A stretch of DNA of 10,303 bases from JANXDG01 sp964561135 (lineage in GTDB: Bacteria; Elusimicrobiota; Endomicrobiia; DTEH01): the NCBI GenBank assembly GCA_964561135.1, contig CAZLOB010000025.1:1-10303 (forward strand), given 5' to 3'. Below the pieces are notes generated by a model. That model searched no databases. It saw only the letters and a list, made by a program, of their open reading frames with translations, and was not told where the DNA came from. This document shows, one piece after another, positions 1 to 6,782 of the stretch (position 1 is the stretch's first letter; each line of letters begins with the position of its first letter). The position numbers and the translations under genes are program-made.

Positions 1-2
1 CA

Positions 3-773
3 CATGATAAAGATATAATTCTCGACTTCTTCGCTGGCTCTGGCACTACTGCTCATGCTGTTATGAAGCTTAACAAAGAAGATGGAGGCAAAAGAAAGTT
101 CATTCTTGTGGAAATGGCAGATTACTTTGATACAGTTATTATTCCGAGAATTAAAAAAGTAGCTTACTCTTTTAATTGGAAGGAAGGTAAACCTCAAGAT
201 AAAGATGGAATTGGTGTTTTCTTTAAATATCAATATCTTGAACAATACGAAGATGCTCTTGATAACATTGAATTAAAAGAAGACAAATTAGCACAAGAAT
301 TATTTAAAGATGAGTATCTTATAAAATACTTTCTTGATTTTGAGACAAAAGATAGTCCATATTTATTAAATATTGAGCAGCTTAAAAATCCTTTTGCTTA
401 CAAGCTTAAAGTTAACCTACAAGAAGTTGGTGAACCTCAAGAAGTTATCGTTGACATTCCAGAAACATTTAATTATCTTTTAGGTATAAAAGTAAAGAAG
501 ATCAAAAAAAGAAAAAACAATGATAAAGATTATCTTTTTATTTTAGGTGAGAAAGAAGGACAAACCTATGCGATTGTTTGGCGAGAATTGTCTAATAATG
601 AAGAAGAAGTTAAAAGAGATAAAGATTTTGTTAAACAGGAATTAAAAAATTGGGAACCACAAATTGTTTATCTTAACTGTCCAAATAATACCGTTGTTAC
701 TCCAGATTTTGGCGAGTTTCAAGTTGAAATAAGATATATAGAACCCGAATTTAAAAAACTGATGGAGTTATAA
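3..773 (+). CDS. Type III-like DNA adenine methyltransferase (Mod), 3' part
   Basis: The reading frame is open from the window edge, so this is the C-terminal part (256 visible residues) of a larger protein that begins upstream. Visible residues 8-16 read DFFAGSGTT, which is methyltransferase motif I, the S-adenosylmethionine-binding loop. It is followed by a second strand ending in ILVEMADY. Motif I lying late in the protein is the beta-class order (DPPY-type motif IV first, off the left edge), as in type III Mod and related N6-adenine methylases. The remaining ~200 residues are a charged C-terminal region that I cannot assign further. In type III systems Mod both methylates one strand of the recognition site and supplies specificity to Res. 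The neighbours support this: a Res-like helicase/nuclease lies 440 nt downstream in the same operon. An ATG at position 63 cuts through the methylase fold just after motif I and is not the true start. Confidence 0.9.
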   Translation, partial: HDKDIILDFFAGSGTTAHAVMKLNKEDGGKRKFILVEMADYFDTVIIPRIKKVAYSFNWKEGKPQDKDGIGVFFKYQYLEQYEDALDNIELKEDKLAQELFKDEYLIKYFLDFETKDSPYLLNIEQLKNPFAYKLKVNLQEVGEPQEVIVDIPETFNYLLGIKVKKIKKRKNNDKDYLFILGEKEGQTYAIVWRELSNNEEEVKRDKDFVKQELKNWEPQIVYLNCPNNTVVTPDFGEFQVEIRYIEPEFKKLMEL

Positions 774-775
774 TA

Positions 776-1225
776 ATGACCACAGTTTACTATTTTGCAT
801 ATGGCTCAAATATGAATCATGGTCAAATGAAACAAAGGTGTAAGAATGCAAAATTTTTATGTAGGGTTTACTTAGAAAATTATGATTTTGTTTATGATGG
901 TTATTCTCCATCAAGAAAAGGTGCAGTGGCAAATATTATTCCAAAAGAAAAAAGTATTGTATGGGGTGGTCTATGGGTAATTGAAGAAGATGATATCAAG
1001 AAATTGGATTATTATGAAGGTCACCCTTATTTTTATAAACGAATAGAAGTTATTGTGAAAGATGATTATAACAGAGAATATAAAGCCTTAGTATATTTAA
1101 AAGAACCAGAAAAGTTAGGCAACCCTACTGAAGAATATCGCAGAATTGTTTTAGAGGGTGCTGTTGAATGTAATTTACCTGAAGAGTATATTGAGGAAAA
1201 AATTAAAAAATACTATGAAGATTGA
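776..1225 (+). CDS. Gamma-glutamylcyclotransferase-fold (GGCT/AIG2-like) protein
   Basis: This 149-residue protein has the hallmarks of the GGCT/AIG2-like family. It has an N-terminal YGSNM signature (residues 9-13), which forms the substrate-binding loop. It also has DYYEGHPYFYKR around residues 78-89, in which Glu81 aligns with the catalytic acid of the family. The length is typical. Known members release 5-oxoproline from gamma-glutamyl peptides or amines, but many bacterial members have no known substrate, so the reaction here is not settled. A GGAG at 764-767 lies 8 nt before the ATG. The gene begins 2 nt after the mod stop codon and its end overlaps the Res start by 11 nt, which implies translational coupling in a mod-ggct-res operon. 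No signal peptide or membrane segment is seen, so it is probably cytoplasmic. Its place inside a restriction operon is unusual. Confidence 0.85.
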   Translation: MTTVYYFAYGSNMNHGQMKQRCKNAKFLCRVYLENYDFVYDGYSPSRKGAVANIIPKEKSIVWGGLWVIEEDDIKKLDYYEGHPYFYKRIEVIVKDDYNREYKALVYLKEPEKLGNPTEEYRRIVLEGAVECNLPEEYIEEKIKKYYED

Positions 1226-4200
1226 AAGATACTTTGTTTTAAACAAATACTTACTTTCTCTTTTTGGAGTTGATGATTTTAAAGATTTACAGCAAAAATT
1301 AAAAGATGCTCAAGAAGGTGTTGACAGTGATGGAAGAACTTATTTTGTGAATACTTTAATATCTGCTTTTTCAAACAGAAAAATTTCAGAAGAAAATCTT
1401 TTAAGATATGATGAAAATATTCAAGATTATGTAAGAAAGATAAACTTTAAAAGAGGAAATGTTTCATTAAAGTACTTTCAATATCTTGCGGTGCTCTTTA
1501 CTGAGATTGTTTTAGATAATCTTAAAAATCGAAAACTTGAGTTTGTTTACGAACTTAACGAATTTTTAAGTAGATATAAAGATGAAGAAGTAAAAGATTT
1601 TATAGTTGAGTTTAACGAGGACGACTTAAAAAAACTTGCTTTTTATATGGCAACAGGATCAGGAAAAACTCTTATTGCACATATAAACTATTATCAATTT
1701 TTTAATTATAAATTGTTCTCGCCTGAAAGTATCCTTTTTATCACTCCAAATGAAGGACTTTCAAAACAACATTTTGATGAGTTGCAAAAAAGTGGTATTC
1801 CTGCAAGACTTTACCTCGGTAGTTTAAATAGTAATAATTTAAAAGGTACTAACGAAGTTCTCGTTATTGAAATGACAAAATTTGTTGAGGAGAAAAAAGG
1901 GAGTGGTGTTACTATTCCTGTTAATACCTTTGAAGGGAAAAATCTTATTTTTGTAGATGAAGGACATAAGGGAAAAAAGAAAGAAGAACAAAAATGGGCT
2001 AAATTAAGAAATATACTTGCAAAAGAAGGTTTTGTTTTTGAATATAGTGCTACTTTTGGACAGATATTAAGTGAAGAAAATAAAGAAATTTTAGAGGAGT
2101 ATGCAAAATCAATAATTTTTGATTATTCATATAAATACTTTTATTTAGATGGATATGGCAAGGATTTTTTTGTTGCAAATGTAAGTGATACAAAAATTTC
2201 TAAGGAAAAATTTCAAGATATAATGTTTGTAGCAAATCTTTTATCTTTTTATGAACAACTTTTAATATATGAAGAAAATAAAGATATTGTTAAAACATAC
2301 AACATTGAAAAACCATTATGGATTTTTGTTGGTACAACAGTCACTGGGAAGAAAAAATCAACTGAAATAGTTAAAGAAGAGGAAGAAACACTTACTGATA
2401 TTATGCAAATTTTGAAACTTGTTGAAAAAGCAATAAAAAAAGAAAATTGGCTTAAAGAAACAGTTGAAGAAATTCTTACTGGTGAAACAGGAATTAAAAA
2501 TGAAGAAGGTAAAGATATTTTTTATTATAAATTTGAATATCTTAAAAAAAGAAAGAAAATTAATTTGGACGATTTGTATGAAAAAGTTTTTAACGGCAAA
2601 GGTAAACTTTATATATACGAGATAAAAAATGCAGAAGGTGAGTTTGGGTTGAAGGTATCTGAGAATGCATATTTTGGAGTGATAAATATTGGAGATGTAT
2701 CAGGATTAAAGAAACAACTTCAGCAGCTAAATTTTACTGTAGAACAAGATGCAGTATCAAGTTCTCTTTTTGAAAATATAAAAGAAGACGATTCAAAAAT
2801 TAACATTCTCATTGGAGCGAGAAAATTCATAGAAGGTTGGGATACATGGAGAGTGTCATCTATGGGGCTTTTAAACATTGGTAAAGGTCAAGGACCACAG
2901 ATAATACAGTTGTTTGGTAGAGGAGTAAGATTAAAAGGTAAAAATATGTCTCTTAAAAGAAGTGAAGGAAACAGTGAAATTCGTTATCTTGAAACACTTA
3001 ACATTTATAGCATCAATGCAGATTATTTGAAAAAGTTTTTAGATGCAATAAAGAAAGAAGATGTTGAATTTGAAACAATGGAGATACCTATTAAATTACA
3101 ATATGAAGATAAATGGAAGGAACTCAATATTCTTTATAAAGACAACAATAAAAAATTTGAAGAAGAAGTTTTAAAACTTGAATATGATGATAAGATTTCT
3201 TTTACAATTGACCTTATGCCAAGAATTTCAATTTACGAAGCTAAAGAAAGAAAAGAAATAGAAGGTGAAATAGTTGGCATAAAGTCAGATGAAGTAAAAC
3301 CACATGGAGAGCCAATAATATTTCCTCAAGACAAAATAGATTTGCTTAACTGGGATAAAATTTTACAAGAAATTTATGAATGGAAAAGGCTAAGAAGGTA
3401 TTGGAATTTAGTTATAGATGAAGATATTATTAAAAATTTGTTGACTTCTGATAAATTCAAATTACTGGCACCTACAAGTCTTCTAAATGTTAAAACTAAA
3501 GAAGATATAGAAAAATTAGAAAATATAGCAGTTTTGATAATTAAGAAATATATTGAAAAATTTTATGAAAAAACAGCTAAGATATTTGAAACTAAAAATC
3601 TTATATACAAAACTGCTGAAGAACAAAAAGAACAACTGCTGTTTCCATTTGACACAAAACAAAAATACACAATCTTAATCAGAAAAGATGAAACAAAAAT
3701 TATCAAAAAAATAAAAGAACTTTTAAAAGATTTAGAAAAATTATACAAACAAGAAACAGATGAACTTCCAAGAGTTTATATAGATGAACATTTGTTTTTA
3801 CCAATACTCATTAAATCAAAAAAAATTGACAAAATTATACCTGAAGGACTTGTGGAAAGTGAAAAAGATTTTATTATAGGCTTAAGAAATTATCTCAAAC
3901 TAAATAAAAATAAACTAAAAGAATGCGAGATTTACATTTTAAGAAATTTTTCAAAATCAGGTATAGGTTTTCAACTTCAATGGTTTCAATTGTATCCAGA
4001 CTTTATTATGTGGGTTAAAAATAATAAAGAGCAAATAATAGTTTTTATAGAACCGCATGGATTAGAACATTCAAAAGGATTATCTAATGAAAAAATACAA
4101 TTTGCAACATCTACAGATCCACAGACAATCACTATTAAGAAAATAGAACAAGAAGTAAATAAAAGAGAAAAAAAGAATATTAGGTTAGAATATTTTTTAC

Positions 4201-4343
4201 TTTCGCCAACGGAATATGATGAACTAAGAAAAAGAGAAATTAATTTTCCTACAAGACAAGAATTTGAAAACAATCATGTTTTGTTTATAAAAGATGATCC
4301 ACACTGGCCCGAAAAATTGTTTAAGAAAATAGGTGTAGTATAG
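1215..4343 (+). CDS. Type III restriction enzyme Res-like helicase/nuclease
   Basis: The protein has 1042 residues from the ATG at 1215. An in-frame ATG at 1158 would add 19 residues but lies deep inside the preceding gene; the 1215 start gives a short 11-nt overlap. It is a superfamily 2 helicase: Walker A ATGSGKT (146-152), motif II DEGH (248-251), motif III SAT (278-280), motif V around GARKFIEGWDT (534-544) and motif VI QLFGRGVRLKG (565-575). The last ~200 residues contain YPDF (927-930) and, after a strand, FIEPHG (944-949). Spacing and position match the C-terminal PD-(D/E)xK nuclease of Res subunits, but with His where Lys is expected. Res uses ATP hydrolysis to communicate along DNA between unmethylated sites and then cleaves. 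It is slightly longer than classical Res (~970 residues). The partner would be the Mod encoded at the left edge. It could alternatively be a related helicase-nuclease defence protein. Confidence 0.85.
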   Translation: MKIERYFVLNKYLLSLFGVDDFKDLQQKLKDAQEGVDSDGRTYFVNTLISAFSNRKISEENLLRYDENIQDYVRKINFKRGNVSLKYFQYLAVLFTEIVLDNLKNRKLEFVYELNEFLSRYKDEEVKDFIVEFNEDDLKKLAFYMATGSGKTLIAHINYYQFFNYKLFSPESILFITPNEGLSKQHFDELQKSGIPARLYLGSLNSNNLKGTNEVLVIEMTKFVEEKKGSGVTIPVNTFEGKNLIFVDEGHKGKKKEEQKWAKLRNILAKEGFVFEYSATFGQILSEENKEILEEYAKSIIFDYSYKYFYLDGYGKDFFVANVSDTKISKEKFQDIMFVANLLSFYEQLLIYEENKDIVKTYNIEKPLWIFVGTTVTGKKKSTEIVKEEEETLTDIMQILKLVEKAIKKENWLKETVEEILTGETGIKNEEGKDIFYYKFEYLKKRKKINLDDLYEKVFNGKGKLYIYEIKNAEGEFGLKVSENAYFGVINIGDVSGLKKQLQQLNFTVEQDAVSSSLFENIKEDDSKINILIGARKFIEGWDTWRVSSMGLLNIGKGQGPQIIQLFGRGVRLKGKNMSLKRSEGNSEIRYLETLNIYSINADYLKKFLDAIKKEDVEFETMEIPIKLQYEDKWKELNILYKDNNKKFEEEVLKLEYDDKISFTIDLMPRISIYEAKERKEIEGEIVGIKSDEVKPHGEPIIFPQDKIDLLNWDKILQEIYEWKRLRRYWNLVIDEDIIKNLLTSDKFKLLAPTSLLNVKTKEDIEKLENIAVLIIKKYIEKFYEKTAKIFETKNLIYKTAEEQKEQLLFPFDTKQKYTILIRKDETKIIKKIKELLKDLEKLYKQETDELPRVYIDEHLFLPILIKSKKIDKIIPEGLVESEKDFIIGLRNYLKLNKNKLKECEIYILRNFSKSGIGFQLQWFQLYPDFIMWVKNNKEQIIVFIEPHGLEHSKGLSNEKIQFATSTDPQTITIKKIEQEVNKREKKNIRLEYFLLSPTEYDELRKREINFPTRQEFENNHVLFIKDDPHWPEKLFKKIGVV

Positions 4344-4575
4344 TCTAACGAGTCAAGGAGAAAAAAGAAAGTGAAGGGAAATTTATTTGTTGAGATTTTA
4401 TTCTGCTTAAAGTGAATGAAAAGGTTATACTTAAAAAGTTCCTATTTGTATTTCTAACACAGTTACTGATTGAAGTAGAGATGTATTTTCAGAAATTTAG
4501 TAATTAATCAATTTGACTTGTTTTAATATGAAAAAATTGATGATGGATGTAATTTATTTTAACGTTAATGCGGGT

Positions 4576-4824
4576 CTACAGAGATGGGAAAAATGCTGGA
4601 GTAATTTTGTAGAGAACAGAATTGAAAAAGGCAAGCGGTTTTTCAATGTGTAAAAAGTTTTTTGGGTTATCATAGTAGTTAGCACCAATAAATGATTTTT
4701 TCAAATTTCTGATCAACTTTCGGTAATTTAGTCTGTTTGAAAAAACCATTTTTTTTTCTGCTATTTGTGGGTCTACTTTAATGAATATCTCTTTTCTTCT
4801 TTGAATAATTTCATAAGAATACAA
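4576..4824 (-). CDS. Doubtful small ORF, probably a remnant
   Basis: A minus-strand frame encodes 82 residues if it begins at a TTG (4824), and it stays open upstream to about 4870 without any ATG start. The predicted product is basic (RRKEIFIK, RNLKKSF), has no recognised motif and shows no convincing ribosome-binding site. It lies in a decayed region and is antisense to all neighbouring genes. I list it because it is the only long frame in this part of the gap and its composition is not absurd for a protein. It is more likely a fragment of a former gene, perhaps from a mobile element, than a working gene. Confidence 0.18.
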   Translation of the reverse strand: MYSYEIIQRRKEIFIKVDPQIAEKKMVFSNRLNYRKLIRNLKKSFIGANYYDNPKNFLHIEKPLAFFNSVLYKITPAFFPSL

Positions 4825-4888
4825 ATGACTGCTGCAAAAACATTTTCTTTTTTTAGTTAAGGGTAGTTTTTAAGAATTTGTTTATATC

Positions 4889-4980
4889 TTGCCCGTTATG
4901 GGGGCAACTGAGAAGTTTCTTTTTCTGCCGAGGGTGGGTCAGCTCTCCACTAGAGGTGAAACAGCTTCAGGATGAAGTTA
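4889..4980 (+). ncRNA. GC-rich island, possible IS200/IS605 omega-RNA-like remnant
   Basis: The 90 bases at 4891-4980 contain 46 G/C (51%), in surroundings that are clearly much more AT-rich. In AT-rich genomes such islands usually mark structured RNA. Visible hairpins are TTGCCC/GGGCAA (4889-4894 with 4902-4907), AGAA/TTCT (4911-4914 with 4917-4920) and AGCTTC/GAAGTT (4963-4968 with 4974-4979, loop AGGAT, one G-T pair). The series GGGCAAC, a GAAG/TTTC mini-hairpin, GGGTCAGCTC, then a hairpin leading into CAGCTTCAGGATGAAG resembles from memory the 3' ends of TnpB-type elements of low-GC bacteria, where the omega-RNA scaffold lies. No TnpA or TnpB frame is left beside it, so a solo remnant fits best. 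A structured RNA of another class remains possible. Confidence 0.3.
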
Positions 4981-5182
4981 AAAAATGCATAAATCTATAA
5001 GTATTTTTTGAAACAGATTGTATTTACTGATTTTACATCAGTGTTAACGCAAATGTAGAATTGGCAATTACATTCTTTGTCCAAACTTGAAAATTTAGTT
5101 TTGTCAGAACAATAGCAAAAAAGTAGAATTTTTATGCATTTTTTTTATGAGAAGACCGATTTGTTGTTAGATAATTTAGAAG

Positions 5183-5650
5183 ATGAATAGTACCAGTTTA
5201 TATGTAATAGTAAGTGAAGATACAAATAAGTTTAGTGTTTGATGCTAAAGTTAGTGGCAAAATTTCTGTTCGTTTGATGAAAGATATTATGCTAAATCTA
5301 TTAACAAAGAAGTTGGTTTAAAGTTTGGACTTCGTAAAGATACAGAAAAAGTTTTGAAATCAGCTTCTATGACGCAGAGTTAGAGGAAGTACAGTTTTAC
5401 GTTTAAAATCCAGAAGTTTATTATACATTAGATAGCAAGAAAGTATTATTCTGAAACAATAGGAAAAGAACCTGCGTTTTTACTATCAGCTGATGTTGAT
5501 AGTATTGTTGTGTTAAGTAAAAAATTTAAGTTGGCGTTAGCACTACAAAATTTTTACTCTCTCACCTTGAACAGCAAATTCTTAATGTAGCCTTTCCATT
5601 TATTGCTGTATATCAACTAAGTTTAGATGATTTTGAATTGAATTACAAAA
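5183..5650 (+). pseudogene. Frameshifted pseudogene, unknown family
   Basis: A continuous protein-like sequence can be read only by changing frame several times. It starts at an ATG (5183, MNSTSLYVIVSEDTNKFSV, stop at 5240). It continues as FDAKVSGKISVR (from 5238), FDERYYAKSINKEVGLKFGL and following (from 5273), and FYDAELEEVQFYV (from 5365), which ends at an in-frame TAA at 5404. Beyond that come NPEVYYTLDSKKVLF (stop TGA at 5452) and SETIGKEPAFLLSADVDS and following (from 5450, stop at 5588). The last piece, NVAFPFIAVYQLSLDDFEL, starts at 5584. That is at least five frame changes plus one in-frame stop over ~155 codons. The neighbouring long genes read cleanly, so sequencing error is an unlikely cause. 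I do not recognise the family and infer no function. Confidence 0.5.
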
Positions 5651-5669
5651 CTAGGAGGAAAAATAAATT

Positions 5670-5717
5670 ATGGAAAAATGTCCATTGTGTGGTGGACAGA
5701 AAAAGGAGGTTGTATAA
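5670..5717 (+). pseudogene. Truncated YgiT-type zinc-finger antitoxin stump
   Basis: A strong ribosome-binding site, AGGAGG (5653-5658), lies 11 nt before the ATG of a 15-codon frame. It reads MEKCPLCGGQKKEVV and then a TAA stop. The CPLCGG start, with a C-x2-C pair directly after the initiator Met, is how YgiT-type zinc-finger proteins begin. These are MqsA-like antitoxin N-termini and normally have a second C-x2-C pair some 25-30 residues later. That second half is missing, so no zinc site could form. It looks like the first codons of a toxin-antitoxin gene left after a deletion. The cas6 promoter begins ~35 bp downstream, so the deletion may have joined this remnant to the CRISPR operon. 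The match is short, so confidence is modest. Confidence 0.35.
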
Positions 5718-5753
5718 TTAACTTGAATAATGTTTTCAATAATGTTTTTAATA

Positions 5754-5782
5754 TTGACATTGTTAATATAATTTTGTAGTAT
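5754..5782 (+). promoter_or_regulatory. Sigma-70-type promoter of the cas6-cmr operon
   Basis: A perfect -35 box TTGACA (5754-5759) and a -10-like box TAGTAT (5777-5782, 4 of 6 consensus bases) are separated by the ideal 17 bp. Transcription would start near 5789 and leave a leader of ~28 nt before the cas6 ATG, with no strong Shine-Dalgarno sequence in it. Just upstream, AATAATGTTTT occurs twice in tandem (5726-5736 and 5738-5748), and ATATT/AATAT (5751-5755 and 5765-5769) frames the -35 box. These could be operator sites, but in such AT-rich DNA they may be chance. The genes downstream are so tightly spaced that this promoter probably drives cas6, cmr1, hepT and cmr2 together. Confidence 0.55.
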
Positions 5783-5817
5783 TTTACTAACATGCTAGAA
5801 ATAGTAAGATAGAATTT

Positions 5818-6765
5818 ATGTATCTTAAAAATACATTAAATTCTATTCCGATTGCAAAATATAAACTTGTCTTACAATTTAAACAACAGGTAAGTCTACC
5901 TTATTTTAAAGGTTCAACATTTCGCGGCGGGTTTGGATACACACTTAAAAAAATTTGTTGTGCTACAAAAAATAAATCTTGTGATAAATGTATTGTTAAA
6001 TTAAGATGTGTATATAGTATATTTTTTGAAGTAAAGATAAACAATGAGGGATACAAAATTTTAGGTTTTGTAGAACCTCCACGACCCTTCGTTCTAGAAA
6101 TACCCAACGACAACAAAAATTTTTACAATACAGACGACACTCTTGAGTTCTATATCCTGATTTTTGGTAACTCAATTCAATTTTTCCCGTATATTGTATT
6201 AACTTTTCATGAACTTGGTAAAATAGGTATAGGAAGTACAAAAGCAAAATATGATCTAGTTTCAGTAGAAACAATAGATGGTAAACCAATATATGATTCA
6301 CAATCACAACTGTTTTATAATAATGATTCAACAATAAAACTTTCCTTTGATGATGTTAAAGAAATTAATCAAATAAAAATAAATTTTTTAACACCAACAA
6401 GGATAAAAACTAACGGAAAGTATACAAAAGATATAACATTTAAAACTTTAATAAAAACAATTCTTAGAAGGCTTACAGGATTATTTTTGTTTTATGCTGA
6501 CAAAAAGTTAGAATGTAATTTTAATGAAATCTTAAACGAATCTGAAAAAATTAATCTAATAAGTTCAAATCTTAAATGGGTAGAATTTGAACGTTTCTCA
6601 ACAAGACAAAAAACAAAAATGAAGCTTGGCGGTATCGTAGGCGAAGTTGTCTACGAAGGCGACTTAACAAAATTTTATCCATTGCTTAAAATTGGTGAAT
6701 ATATCCATATCGGCAAAAACACCACATTTGGCTTTGGAAAGTATGAGATTTTAAAAATTAGCTAA
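5818..6765 (+). CDS. cas6: CRISPR pre-crRNA processing endoribonuclease Cas6
   Basis: This 315-residue protein fits the Cas6 RAMP family. The N-terminal half has GSTFRGGFG (32-40), then a cysteine group C48, C55, C58, C64 and the signature FVEPPRPFVLE (84-94), as in the larger cysteine-containing Cas6 subfamily. The C-terminal half has RFSTRQ (259-264), GGIVGEVVYEGDL (271-283) and a final glycine-rich loop HIGKNTTFGFG (297-307), the RAMP loop that holds the crRNA repeat. Cas6 cuts the CRISPR transcript within each repeat, leaving an 8-nt 5' repeat handle on mature crRNAs that are then loaded into effectors such as Cmr. The catalytic residues vary within the family and I do not assign them. 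It is first in the operon, and cmr1 begins 17 nt after its stop. The repeat array it serves is not in this window. Confidence 0.9.
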   Translation: MYLKNTLNSIPIAKYKLVLQFKQQVSLPYFKGSTFRGGFGYTLKKICCATKNKSCDKCIVKLRCVYSIFFEVKINNEGYKILGFVEPPRPFVLEIPNDNKNFYNTDDTLEFYILIFGNSIQFFPYIVLTFHELGKIGIGSTKAKYDLVSVETIDGKPIYDSQSQLFYNNDSTIKLSFDDVKEINQIKINFLTPTRIKTNGKYTKDITFKTLIKTILRRLTGLFLFYADKKLECNFNEILNESEKINLISSNLKWVEFERFSTRQKTKMKLGGIVGEVVYEGDLTKFYPLLKIGEYIHIGKNTTFGFGKYEILKIS

Positions 6766-6782
6766 CAGTTTTAGGTAAAATT

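Larger units (their letters stand above)
4344..5182. other. Gene-poor stretch with decayed sequence
   Basis: No intact gene is supported in these ~840 bases. Just after the res stop there is an AAGGAG followed by a GTG at 4371, but the frame closes after 14 codons. A second frame overlapping it (4394-4507) stays open for 37 codons without recognisable similarity. A minus-strand frame around 4576-4870 and a GC-rich island at 4889-4980 are listed separately. A short perfect inverted repeat CTGAT/ATCAG (5027-5041, 5-nt loop) has no T-tract and is not a terminator. I see no clear intrinsic terminator after res. The many short, closed frames and lack of order suggest eroded mobile or accessory DNA. 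Confidence 0.6.

Noticed and set aside
1158..1214. A start for the res gene at the ATG at 1158
   Set aside because: It would overlap the preceding gene by 68 bp. The ATG at 1215 gives an 11-bp overlap and a sensible N-terminus.
3563..4273. Minus-strand frames of 61 and 95 codons inside res
   Set aside because: They are shadows of a clearly coding + strand gene. Their Ser/Phe/Ile-rich composition is what the complement of Lys/Glu-rich codons gives.
4572..4776. GGGTCTAC repeated at 4572 and about 4769 as possible insertion-site duplication or a CRISPR repeat
   Set aside because: It is only 8 bp, has two copies ~197 bp apart, and shows no terminal inverted repeats or transposase between them.
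4889..4930. Intrinsic terminator from the TTGCCC/GGGCAA hairpin
   Set aside because: The T-rich run is about 10 nt beyond the stem and interrupted, which does not fit a stem followed directly by a T-tract.
4891..4980. TPP riboswitch, suggested by CTGAGA in the GC-rich island
   Set aside because: The second conserved half of the TPP aptamer is absent and no thiamine gene follows.
4344..5817. A CRISPR array in the gap before cas6
   Set aside because: No repeat of 24-37 bp recurs at regular spacing anywhere in the gap.
5901..6334. Minus-strand frames of 71 and 112 codons inside cas6
   Set aside because: They lie antisense to a well-supported cas6 and show no motif or ribosome-binding site of their own.
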